Below, in pieces: positions 6,237 to 13,463 of a stretch of DNA of 13,620 nucleotides. The stretch is taken from NCBI GenBank assembly GCA_011051925.1, contig DRKE01000320.1:1-13620 (forward strand), written 5' to 3'. Numbering within the stretch: the first letter of the stretch is position 1; each line of letters opens with the position of its first letter. The notes under the pieces were generated by a model. That model did no database searches and was not told where the DNA came from. It saw only the letters and a program-made list of their open reading frames with translations. This DNA is from Deltaproteobacteria bacterium. Lineage in GTDB: Bacteria > Myxococcota_A > UBA9160 > UBA4427. Both the position numbers and the translations under genes were made by a program.

Positions 6237-8444
6237 ATGCCCACGGATCCGACATCGCGAAGAGGGAGCGCCCCCCATGGCCCCGTCGCCCTCTTCGTCC
6301 TGGCCATCCTCTCCTCGGCCTTCCTGATCTTCCTGGTCCAGCCCATGGTGGGAAAGCGGATCCTGCCCTGGTTCGGCGGCGCCCCGGGTGTCTGGACGAT
6401 CTGCCTGGCCTTCTACCAGACGACGCTCTTCTTCGGCTATGCCTATGCCCATCTCCTGATCCGCTTCAGCCCGCCGAAGGCCCAGATCTGGATCCATGCG
6501 CTCTTCGTCGGAGCCGCCTTCGTCGCTCTCCCCGTCCTGCCCGGCGAGGTCTGGCAACCGGACGACGTGACGGATCCGAGCGGGGACATCGTCGCGATGC
6601 TCGCTGCCAACGTGGCGCTGCCCTTCATGGTCCTGGCATCGACCGGCCCCCTGGTCCAGGCGTGGTTCGCACGATCGCATCCGGATCGATCCCCCTATCC
6701 GCTCTACGCCGTTTCGAATGTCGGTTCCTTCGCGGCCCTCCTCGCCTACCCCTTCCTCCTGGAGCCCCGCCTGCCCCTTTCGTCGACGGGCACCCTCTGG
6801 TCCTGGGCGTTCGCCGCGACGGCGATCGGGGTGCTCGCCTGCGCGTGGATCGCCCGGAAGGCCGAGATCGGCGGCGTACCGACCGTCCCGGATCCGCGAA
6901 ACGGATCGGAACCGCTCGACCGGATCCGACTCGCGCTCTGGATCCTGCTGCCCGGCTGCGCGGTCATCCTCCTGATGGGAGTCACCAACGCGGTCTGTCT
7001 CGACGTCGCGAGCGTTCCCTTTCTCTGGATCCTTCCGCTGGCCACCTATCTCTTCACGTTCATCCTCTGCTTCGCGTCCGAGCGCTACTACCGGCCCGCC
7101 CCCCACGTCTTCCTCGTGCTCGTTGCCTTCGCGCTCACCCTGGGTCTCCGCGTGACCTTCGCGATCCTGCGTCTGGCGGTCGATGACGTTGTCGCAGACG
7201 CGCTCGAGAGTCTGGGCGAGTCGGCCTATGTCCAGATTCCCGCCTATTGCGTCCTTCTCTTCAGCAGCTGCATGATCCTGCACGGCGAACTCTATCGGCT
7301 TCGTCCTCCCCCTCGCGCCCTGACGACCTTCTATCTGTGCATCTCGGGGGGGGGCGCCCTGGGCGGTCTCTTCGTCGGCATCGTGGCGCCAGCCCTCTTC
7401 GACGACTACTACGAGGTCCGGCTCGGACTGGGACTGACCCTGATCCTTTTTCTCGCGGCGCATGCCCATCGCGCGATCCGGCCCCAGGGTCCGGGGCTCG
7501 TCGGGTGGCGATGGCGGATCGGCGCCCCACTCGCGCTCGCCCTCGGCCTTCTCGCGCTCTGGCCCTACGATCTCGACCGGGATCGGATCGTCTACCAGGA
7601 GCGGAGCTTCTTCGGCGTCCTGCGCGTCACGGAATACGGGAAAGGCCCCCGCCACCAGCGACATCTCGTGAGCGGCAGCACGCTCCATGGAGTCGAATTC
7701 GTCGAGAGCGAGGGCGTTCCCATTCCGACCTCCTACTACGGACGAGCCACCGGAATCGCGGGGACCCTCGCCTGGCGGCCGAAGGAGAAGCCGGCCCGGA
7801 TCGGACTGATCGGACTGGGCGTAGGGACGCTGTCCGCCTATGGACGACCGGGCGACACCTTCCGGTACTACGAGATCGATCCGGCCGTCGCGCACATCGC
7901 TCGCGACGCGGGCTATTTCAGTTTTCTCGAGAAGAGCCCCGCCGACGTCGAGGTCGTGCTGGGTGACGCGCGCCTGGCGCTCGCCGACGAACAGGCGCGC
8001 TCGGGCTCACAGGGATTCGACTATCTCATCCTCGACGCCTTCAGCAGCGACGCCATTCCCGTCCATCTGCTCACCCTCGAGGCATTCCGGATCTACGCGA
8101 GGTCCCTGCGGCCGGGCGGCCTGATCGCCGTCCATGTCTCCAATCGGCACTTCGACCTGCTCCCCCTCGTCGCACGCATGGGACTGGAGATCGGATTGTC
8201 CCCCCTCGTCATCCGGACGGCGGACGCGCCGCGCTTCCAGAGCCGGGATTCCCATTGGATCGTCCTGGCGCCGGATTCCGAGCGCGTCGATCGCCTGGCC
8301 CGCTTCCTCCGCCGGCGGATCCGGGCGATGAAGCTGCCGCCGGACCACATGCGTCTCGAACCGCTCGGGAATGCCGACGTGGAGGACGTCCCGATCTGGA
8401 CGGACGACTACAGCGATCTGCTCAGCGTCCTTCGCATCCGGTAG
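6237..8444 (+). CDS. Polytopic membrane protein fused to a spermidine-synthase-like domain
   Basis: A 735-residue two-part protein. Residues 15-445 hold many hydrophobic helices (for example 17-35, 54-73, 85-101, 120-143, 185-205, 231-252, 260-280, 289-312, 333-350, 365-385, 395-410, 428-443), resembling the membrane part of 'fused MFS/spermidine synthase' proteins. Residues 450-735 resemble a spermidine synthase: RHLVSGSTLHGVEF (476-489), the nucleotide loop GLGVGTL (526-532), YEIDP (545-549), GDARLAL (576-582) and LILDAFSSDAIP (597-608). Such fusions are common in bacteria but their reaction is not established; aminopropyl transfer, with SAM-derived donor, is only a guess. No strong ribosome site precedes ATG 6237, though the conserved sequence begins soon after it. 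It starts 105 bases after the dehydrogenase gene, and its last 23 bases overlap the 3' end of the opposing TetR gene. Confidence 0.88.
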   Translation: MPTDPTSRRGSAPHGPVALFVLAILSSAFLIFLVQPMVGKRILPWFGGAPGVWTICLAFYQTTLFFGYAYAHLLIRFSPPKAQIWIHALFVGAAFVALPVLPGEVWQPDDVTDPSGDIVAMLAANVALPFMVLASTGPLVQAWFARSHPDRSPYPLYAVSNVGSFAALLAYPFLLEPRLPLSSTGTLWSWAFAATAIGVLACAWIARKAEIGGVPTVPDPRNGSEPLDRIRLALWILLPGCAVILLMGVTNAVCLDVASVPFLWILPLATYLFTFILCFASERYYRPAPHVFLVLVAFALTLGLRVTFAILRLAVDDVVADALESLGESAYVQIPAYCVLLFSSCMILHGELYRLRPPPRALTTFYLCISGGGALGGLFVGIVAPALFDDYYEVRLGLGLTLILFLAAHAHRAIRPQGPGLVGWRWRIGAPLALALGLLALWPYDLDRDRIVYQERSFFGVLRVTEYGKGPRHQRHLVSGSTLHGVEFVESEGVPIPTSYYGRATGIAGTLAWRPKEKPARIGLIGLGVGTLSAYGRPGDTFRYYEIDPAVAHIARDAGYFSFLEKSPADVEVVLGDARLALADEQARSGSQGFDYLILDAFSSDAIPVHLLTLEAFRIYARSLRPGGLIAVHVSNRHFDLLPLVARMGLEIGLSPLVIRTADAPRFQSRDSHWIVLAPDSERVDRLARFLRRRIRAMKLPPDHMRLEPLGNADVEDVPIWTDDYSDLLSVLRIR

Positions 8445-9084
8445 GATCCGCAGGGGCCGTCTGCGGGATCGGGCCTGGGGATCCGTCGAGCGCGCGAACG
8501 AGGAAACGCGAAACGCTGCCGGCTTTCTCGCGGAGCGGATAGCCGTCGATCCGGACCCAACCGAGAAAGAGCGAATACCAGACCCCGACGACCACCTCGA
8601 GCAGGGTCTCGAGATCCTCGTCGCCACGGATCTCTCCGGCGGCGACCCCTTCTTCGAGGAAGCGACGAAAGGCGATCCGGATCCGCCGATCATCGGCATC
8701 CGCCGTGTCGGGAATCGAGAGCGCCAGCATGGTGCTGATGAGTTCCCGGCTGCGCGCCCCCATCGCCTCGGCATTCTCGGCCGTCCGGTCGAAGAGCATC
8801 ACGAGACGTTCGGGAAAGGCATCCGTCCGTTTTCCGACCTCGTCGACGTTTTCGAAGAGCCGGGCGAGCACGCGACCGGATACCTCACGCAGGAGTTCGA
8901 GCTTCGACGAGAAATGCTGGAAGAGCGTTCCATAGGCGATGTCGGCCTGCTCGGCGATCTCGCTCACGGTCGTCGATTCGTATCCCTGGGTCTCGAAGAG
9001 AAGCCGGGCGGTCTCGACGATCCGATCACGGATCTCGAGACGCCTCCTCTCCCGACGACTCGGCACGCTCTCCATGACGGACAT
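8422..9084 (-). CDS. TetR-family transcriptional regulator
   Basis: DNA-binding repressor-type protein of 220 residues. The N-terminal helix-turn-helix is at about 15-62, with the clear TetR signature TTVSEIAEQADIAYGTLFQHF; the preceding segment is rich in Arg. The rest is a helical ligand-binding domain too variable to name a ligand. It is the last gene of an operon with an amidohydrolase and an SDR: ATG 9084 overlaps the amidohydrolase stop by one base (TGATG), and a GTG at 9087 giving a GTGA overlap is an alternative, so translation is probably coupled. It likely controls its own operon, perhaps through the palindrome at 11364-11383. Its 3' end overlaps the opposing membrane-protein gene by 23 bases. 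Confidence 0.92.
   Translation of the reverse strand: MSVMESVPSRRERRRLEIRDRIVETARLLFETQGYESTTVSEIAEQADIAYGTLFQHFSSKLELLREVSGRVLARLFENVDEVGKRTDAFPERLVMLFDRTAENAEAMGARSRELISTMLALSIPDTADADDRRIRIAFRRFLEEGVAAGEIRGDEDLETLLEVVVGVWYSLFLGWVRIDGYPLREKAGSVSRFLVRALDGSPGPIPQTAPADPTGCEGR
8445..8470. terminator. Hairpin at the convergent gene ends
   Basis: GATCCGCAG (8445-8453) pairs with CTGCGGGATC (8461-8470) with one bulged base and a seven-base loop. It begins directly after the stop of the plus-strand membrane-protein gene and lies within the last codons of the TetR gene. Its place suits a terminator for the plus-strand transcript, but no T-run follows, so this is tentative. Confidence 0.4.
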
Positions 9085-10361
9085 CACGCGCCGGCGCGCA
9101 GTTCGGACAGCGTCGGACCGATCCGTTCGGCGATCGGTGCGAGCGCGTCGAGGTCGAAACCGTAGACCTCGGCCGCGTTCGTTCCGAGCAGCGCCCGGAT
9201 CTCCGCCTCGGGATAGGTTCCGAAGGTCTCACGAAGGGCCTCCATCGTGTTCGGCCAGGTCCCCTCGAGATGGGGATAGTCCGAGCCCCACATCAGCTTG
9301 TCCAGACCGATCGCATGGCGGTCACGCCCTTCGTGAGCCGGCATGAAGGAGGCGCCGATGAAACATTGCCGGGCGAAGTACTCGCTCGGGCGAAGCGACA
9401 GATCCTTCGTGAAATGCTTGAAGATCGGATTGTCGGCCTTGAACTCGAGCACGCGGAGCGTCTCGAGAATCCACGAACAACCGGTCTCGGTCAGGACGTA
9501 CTTGAGGTCGGGATGCCGTTCGAACGCGCCGGACCAGAGAAGCGCCGTGAAGGGACGATGCGCCCACATGTCGACCTCACTGATGTACATGGGTGTCGCC
9601 GCCGGGCCATCGCCGTAGTCCGGCGACCATCCGGCATGCGACTGGATCGGCATGCCCAGCTCTTCGCAGACCGACCAGATCGGTTCGTATCGTTCGTCGT
9701 GGTAGTAGGGGTGGTCTCCGGTGCTCGTCGGAAGCAGGACGCCTCCCCAGAGCCCCATGTCCTTCGCGTTCCGGATCTCCTTGACCGTCACGTCGATGTC
9801 TTCGACGTTGATGAGCGCGACACCGGCATGGCGACCCGGATTCGTCTTGCACAGGTCCGCCAGCCAGCGATTGTAGGCGCGGATGCCCTCGAGGTTGTGC
9901 TCCGGCGGAACCGGATGTCGATATTGCATCAGTCCCGCTCCGAAGGGCGCCATCTGCGGAAACACGACCTCCGCCACGATCCCATCCGCCTCGAGTTCGG
10001 CGAGTCGCGTCGTCGGGTCGAATTCTCCGCGGCGCGGGGCGAAGGGACTCGTCTCGTCGGCCAGCATCGCGAGGATCTCGTCATCGCTCGGCCGGGTGTC
10101 GGGCAGCGTCATCGCCTTCATCCGACCACCGCCCTCCCCCGCCTGCTCGGCGTAGGCCTCGACGGCTTCCTGGTCGAAGAACGTGCCCGCCCGATGCATC
10201 ATTTCCCGCGCGTAGCCCAGCCACCACTCGGTCGCCGCCGCATGATATTTCCGGGGCATGTACTCCTCGTACATCACGGGCAGCGCCCCCGCGTGACAAT
10301 CCGAACTGATCAGCAGGAGCCGATCGGAGGCCGACCGCCCATTGGAACCTGTCTGCGACAT
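9084..10361 (-). CDS. Amidohydrolase family 2 (ACMSD-like) metal-dependent hydrolase
   Basis: TIM-barrel hydrolase or decarboxylase of the amidohydrolase-2 family, 425 residues, no signal peptide, so cytosolic. The family metal site is seen as DCH (21-23, standing for the usual HxH) near the N-terminus, H242 in SHAG, and D361 in WGSDYPHLEG near the C-terminus. ERHPDLKYVLTETG (281-294) is another family hallmark. Members act on aromatic acids, resorcylate-like or orsellinate-like compounds and many unknown substrates. GAGGAG (10369-10374) lies seven bases before ATG 10361. The SDR gene ends 27 bases upstream and the TetR gene overlaps its stop, so the three look like one small-molecule breakdown operon. 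The first metal position is Asp instead of His, as in a common subgroup of long-chain amidohydrolase-2 proteins. Confidence 0.9.
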   Translation of the reverse strand: MSQTGSNGRSASDRLLLISSDCHAGALPVMYEEYMPRKYHAAATEWWLGYAREMMHRAGTFFDQEAVEAYAEQAGEGGGRMKAMTLPDTRPSDDEILAMLADETSPFAPRRGEFDPTTRLAELEADGIVAEVVFPQMAPFGAGLMQYRHPVPPEHNLEGIRAYNRWLADLCKTNPGRHAGVALINVEDIDVTVKEIRNAKDMGLWGGVLLPTSTGDHPYYHDERYEPIWSVCEELGMPIQSHAGWSPDYGDGPAATPMYISEVDMWAHRPFTALLWSGAFERHPDLKYVLTETGCSWILETLRVLEFKADNPIFKHFTKDLSLRPSEYFARQCFIGASFMPAHEGRDRHAIGLDKLMWGSDYPHLEGTWPNTMEALRETFGTYPEAEIRALLGTNAAEVYGFDLDALAPIAERIGPTLSELRAGA

Positions 10362-10388
10362 CCCGGATCTCCTCTCTTCCTTTGCCGT

Positions 10389-11264
10389 TCAGGACAGTCC
10401 CATCTGCTCGAGTTCGATCGGACACTCGCCCCGCGCCAGCTTGGCTGCCCGCTCGTTGAGCGTCGCTTCCATCGATTCCCGATCGATCATGATGACGAAA
10501 TCCTCGTTGCGGATGCCCTCCAGGACGAACTGCGCGAGTTCATCGAGATCCTGGACGGGCAGATCGAAACCGGCTTTTCTCGCTCCCTCCATGAACGCAT
10601 CGAAGGTCGTCTCCTGCTGGGCGTCGACCTCCCGGCGACGTGCCAGCTCCGCCGGTCGGTTTCGTTTGGTCGTCCAGATCCCCGTGTCGAGCATGCCCCC
10701 GGACGGGTAGAAGATCGCGGCCCTGAGTCGGGTTCCGCGGCCGATCAACTGCGCCGCCAGGCATTCGGTCATCGTCGAGACCGCGGCCTTGCTCGACGCA
10801 TAGACGACCTGCTGGGCCAGCGGCGAGATGCCACCGTCTCCGGACGAGGTATTCAGCACGAAGCCGGGCTCGCCCGAAGCGATCATGCGCGGAACGAAGG
10901 CCTGTACGCCATGGGCGACGCCGGCGACGTTGACCCCATGGACCCACTTGAAGTCCGAGGGCTCCGTCTCCCAGAGATCGAGATTCGGGGCCGCGACGCC
11001 CGCGTTGTTGCACAGGATGTGACAGGCGCCATGGGTCTCGAAGACGCGGTCGGCCAGGGCCTGGACCGAATCGGGATCGGACACGTCGGTCACGACCCCG
11101 ATCACGTCGCCTCCGAGTTCCTCGCAGGTCGCCTTCAGGGCCGGTTCCTCGACGTCCGCGATGACGACCTTCATTCCCTCCGAGCGGAAGGCCTTCGCGA
11201 GGGCCTTCCCGATTCCGCTCGCTCCCCCCGTCACGACCGCGACGCGACCTTCGAAATCCCTCAT
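10389..11264 (-). CDS. Short-chain dehydrogenase/reductase (SDR)
   Basis: NAD(P)-dependent oxidoreductase with a Rossmann fold, 291 residues. Cofactor motif TGGASGIG (12-19), NNAG (86-89), N112, and the catalytic residues S140 or S141, Y155 and K159 (YASSK) are all present. Asp at 37, at the end of the second strand, favours NAD(H) over NADP(H). The C-terminus is about 40 residues longer than a minimal SDR. It is first in the minus-strand operon with the amidohydrolase and TetR genes; it probably oxidises or reduces an alcohol or ketone of the same pathway, but the substrate is unknown. ATG 11264 is chosen because AAGGAGTT (11269-11276) stands in front of it; an ATG at 11291 would add nine residues and swallow that site. 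Confidence 0.92.
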   Translation of the reverse strand: MRDFEGRVAVVTGGASGIGKALAKAFRSEGMKVVIADVEEPALKATCEELGGDVIGVVTDVSDPDSVQALADRVFETHGACHILCNNAGVAAPNLDLWETEPSDFKWVHGVNVAGVAHGVQAFVPRMIASGEPGFVLNTSSGDGGISPLAQQVVYASSKAAVSTMTECLAAQLIGRGTRLRAAIFYPSGGMLDTGIWTTKRNRPAELARRREVDAQQETTFDAFMEGARKAGFDLPVQDLDELAQFVLEGIRNEDFVIMIDRESMEATLNERAAKLARGECPIELEQMGLS

Positions 11265-11268
11265 GGCG

Positions 11269-11276
11269 AACTCCTT
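11269..11276 (-). promoter_or_regulatory. Strong ribosome binding site of the SDR gene
   Basis: AAGGAGTT on the minus strand, a near-perfect match to the 16S rRNA end, lies four bases from ATG 11264 (seven from its GGAG core). It decides this start over the in-frame ATG at 11291. Confidence 0.7.
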
Positions 11277-11363
11277 CGCTGGGGCCTGCATCGACGGGCC
11301 CCGAGCATCGTCTTCCCGTCATCCGACGGGAGATGGCGCGACGCTGGAGACGGCCACTCCCGA

Positions 11364-11391
11364 AAAATGACGATTGTCATTTTATGACGAT
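11364..11391. promoter_or_regulatory. AT-rich palindrome with a third half-site; candidate TetR operator
   Basis: Bases 11364-11383 read AAAATGAC-GATT-GTCATTTT, an inverted repeat with perfect 8-base arms. The half-site ATGACGAT at 11367-11374 is repeated exactly at 11384-11391, 17 bases on, and the opposite strand carries ATGACAAT at 11373-11380. This is a marked AT-rich island in GC-rich DNA, about 100 bases upstream of the SDR start, where the operon promoter should be. A TATCGT at about 11388-11393 on the minus strand could be part of a -10 element. Size and symmetry suit a TetR dimer, and the obvious partner is the regulator at the end of this operon; this pairing is inference. Confidence 0.55.
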
Positions 11392-11514
11392 AGTTCAGGA
11401 AACCGGGCGTGCAAGACGCCTCAGCCGGCCGACGCGAGGGACGGGGGACGGAGGGAAGGATCTACGGCATCGCGCGCCCGCCCCGCTTCCGGGATCACCG
11501 ACTTCCGCGTCGAC

Positions 11515-12297
11515 TCATTCCTGTTCCTTGAACAGGGGCAGTCCGAGTTCCGTCGCGATGTAGACCTTTTCGATGTTCGGGTTCTCGGCCACGGATTGGA
11601 TCCAGAGATACTGGAGGTAGCGATCCGTCAACTTCTCCTGGACCTCGGCCATCGCGAGCGCCGCCCCTTCGGCCCGGGTCTTTTCGATCTCCCGGTTGAG
11701 CTTCGCCTGTTCGAGTTCGAATTGCTTCTGTTCGGCTCTCTGCTTCTGTTCGAGCTTCTTCTCGACCGCTCGCTGGAAGGCCTGGGGCGGCACGATGTCA
11801 CGAATGAGGATGTCCTCGATGACGAGGCCGCGGGATTCCATCTTGGACATCATTCCGGCCTTGATCGCACTCGAGATCAAGGCCCGTTTCGATTGGTTGT
11901 AGAAATCCTCGACCTTGAATCCTCCGGCCGCCTCGCGTGTCTGACTGCGCAGCGTCGGAACCAACAGCGTCTGGAACGGATCGCCCGTCACGCTGCTCCG
12001 CAATTCGGCGACACGGGAGTCGTCGAGATGGACGAAGACCGACACGTCCAGCCCGACCAACATCTCGTCGGCCGTGGGCACCTGCATGGTCTCCTTCATC
12101 TCGAGGGTCTTCACGTTGTAGATGCTGAGACTCCGCAAGAGCGGGATCGAGAGATAGAGGCCCGGGTCGGTCTTCTCTTCGGGATCGATGTCCCCGAACG
12201 AAGTCACCACGCCGACTTCGCCGTCTTCGACGACTTTCGGACACCCCGTCGCCAGAAGGGCGAGCAGCCCCAATGGAATCAGCATGGACCTGCGCAT
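11515..12297 (-). CDS. SPFH/prohibitin-like lipoprotein
   Basis: A 260-residue protein starting with a short basic stretch and a hydrophobic segment (MRRSMLIPLGLLALLATGC). The end LLATGC is a plausible lipobox with Cys19 as lipidated residue, so it probably sits on the inner or outer membrane facing the periplasm. Residues 22-185 resemble the band-7/SPFH domain (EVGVVTSFGDI, PGLYLSIPLL, VEDILIRDIVPP), and about 172-215 form a charged coiled coil rich in Glu, Lys and Gln, as in prohibitins and HflK/HflC. Most SPFH proteins use a membrane helix rather than a lipid anchor. GGAGGG (12306-12311) precedes ATG 12297 by eight bases. No NfeD-type partner or protease gene is adjacent. The family is fairly sure; the cellular role is open. 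Confidence 0.85.
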   Translation of the reverse strand: MRRSMLIPLGLLALLATGCPKVVEDGEVGVVTSFGDIDPEEKTDPGLYLSIPLLRSLSIYNVKTLEMKETMQVPTADEMLVGLDVSVFVHLDDSRVAELRSSVTGDPFQTLLVPTLRSQTREAAGGFKVEDFYNQSKRALISSAIKAGMMSKMESRGLVIEDILIRDIVPPQAFQRAVEKKLEQKQRAEQKQFELEQAKLNREIEKTRAEGAALAMAEVQEKLTDRYLQYLWIQSVAENPNIEKVYIATELGLPLFKEQE

Positions 12298-12529
12298 GGA
12301 CTTCGCCCTCCACCCGGACCGGAGGCGGAGGATGCTGCTCCCCCGCGCCGCTCGGCCCGTCTTGCCTGTGACAGGAAACGGCCGCTCGCGATCCGAGCTT
12401 GAGTGCCTCGAAGGACGAGGCCGTCACACGAACGGGGCCGGACCCCCTCGGCAGCATCCGATGAACCCCGATAGATTCGGGTTCCCGCCCGACTCGGACG
12501 GACCCGGCTGGAAATGGATGGAGAAAGGC
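12298..12529. other. Divergent intergenic region of the SPFH and GFA genes
   Basis: About 230 bases separate the starts of two divergent genes, so promoters for both should lie here. CCTGT-G-ACAGG at 12365-12375 is a small palindrome, and AACCC/GGGTT (12464-12483) could form a weak hairpin before the GFA gene. Neither matches a site I can name, and I see no clear -35/-10 pair. Confidence 0.35.
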
Positions 12530-12937
12530 ATGGAATTCGAAGGTGGATGCGATTGCGGCGGATTGCGGTACGCGGCCGAAGGCGAAGCGCTCTTCAAGGG
12601 CCAATGCCCTTGCCGGGAATGCCAATACGTCTCGGGCGGCGGCCCGAACCATGTTCTCGTCCTGCCCGACGCCGGCTTCCGATACACCCGCGGAGAACCC
12701 GCGAGTTTCTCACGCGACGACCTCGAGAATCCGGTCAGCCGCGAGTTCTGCGGGCAATGCGGCACCCACATCCTGGCGCGTTCCCCCGGAATGCCGGGCG
12801 CGGTGATCCTCAAGGTGGGGACCCTCGATGATCCCGCGATCTACGAAGGCCCGCAGATGGCGATCTACACGATCGACAAACAGACCTTCCATCTCCTTCC
12901 GGAGGGGCTGCCGAGCTTCGAGCGGATGCCCGGCTGA
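12530..12937 (+). CDS. GFA-family zinc protein (formaldehyde-activating enzyme / CENP-V-like)
   Basis: Small cytosolic protein of 135 residues with the GFA fold, named after the glutathione-dependent formaldehyde-activating enzyme; most members have no proven activity. The zinc-binding cysteines of the family are present: C7 and C9 (GGCDCGG), C26, C28 and C31 (GQCPCREC), and C74 and C77 (FCGQCGTH). The start ATG 12530 is preceded by GGAG (12520-12523) with a six-base gap, which favours it over the in-frame ATG at 12518. It stands alone on the plus strand, divergent from the SPFH gene and ending five bases before the stop of the convergent SnoaL-like gene. A thiol link to ergothioneine or to formaldehyde handling cannot be claimed from this. 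Confidence 0.88.
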   Translation: MEFEGGCDCGGLRYAAEGEALFKGQCPCRECQYVSGGGPNHVLVLPDAGFRYTRGEPASFSRDDLENPVSREFCGQCGTHILARSPGMPGAVILKVGTLDDPAIYEGPQMAIYTIDKQTFHLLPEGLPSFERMPG

Positions 12938-12942
12938 TCTCC

Positions 12943-13389
12943 TCAGCTGGCGCCCGCCCCACCCATCTTCTCGAGCATCGCCGCCATCTGCTCATGCAGG
13001 AGGTTCACGGCCTGGAGCGGCCGGATCATGACCTTGAACTCGATGATCCTGCCCTCGTCGTCGCAGGTGATCATGTCGATGCCGTTGATGTACTTGCCCT
13101 TGAGCGTGCGCTCGAATTCGAGGACGGCCGTATCTCCGGAGAAGATCTCCTTGACATAGCGGAAGGGGATCTCGCCGGGATCGGATTCGCGGGTCCCCGC
13201 GTCGCCCGGGCCTTCGCCCAGGGTGGCCCCGGCGGCCGTCAGATACATCTTCGTGATCGCCTTGCCCCGCTGCGGCGTGAAGACGACCGGCGAATAGAAC
13301 ACACAGTCATCGTGCAGAAGCCCGTCCAGACCGGCTTCGTACTCGCCGCGCAGGAATCGATGCCAGTTCCGGACCGTCTTCTCGATCAT
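12943..13389 (-). CDS. SnoaL/NTF2-like family protein
   Basis: A 148-residue protein with the pattern of SnoaL-like members of the NTF2 cone fold: an N-terminal helix with WHRFLRGEYEAGLDGLLHDDCVFYSPV, a mid segment RGKAITKMYL, and a final strand set containing GIDMITCDDEGRIIEFKVMIRP. Such proteins can be small isomerases, cyclases, hydrolases or binding proteins; conserved aspartates (HDDC, IDMITCDD) are visible, but no specific activity follows. ATG 13389 is chosen because AAAGG at 13396-13400 lies six bases upstream and the family alignment begins here; an in-frame ATG at 13497 would add a low-complexity tail overlapping the preceding gene. It follows an unrecognised gene on the same strand after a 74-base gap. 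Confidence 0.85.
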   Translation of the reverse strand: MIEKTVRNWHRFLRGEYEAGLDGLLHDDCVFYSPVVFTPQRGKAITKMYLTAAGATLGEGPGDAGTRESDPGEIPFRYVKEIFSGDTAVLEFERTLKGKYINGIDMITCDDEGRIIEFKVMIRPLQAVNLLHEQMAAMLEKMGGAGAS

Positions 13390-13463
13390 GTCGAACCTTT
13401 CTTTCGACGCAGGCCTCGGGCCCTGCGCTCCACGTTCCGGTCGGGCCCCGGATCCCCTTCTTT

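Noticed and set aside
6225..7895. 556-residue open frame on the minus strand
   Set aside because: It is antisense to the membrane/spermidine-synthase-like gene, is Glu/Asp/Arg-rich and has no recognisable domain.
9270..11387. 705-residue open frame on the plus strand
   Set aside because: It is opposite the amidohydrolase and SDR genes, which have clear motifs and ribosome sites; the long frame is a by-product of high GC.
12464..12483. Hairpin AACCC/GGGTT before the GFA gene as a riboswitch or terminator
   Set aside because: Only five base pairs with mismatches inside and no conserved riboswitch core visible.
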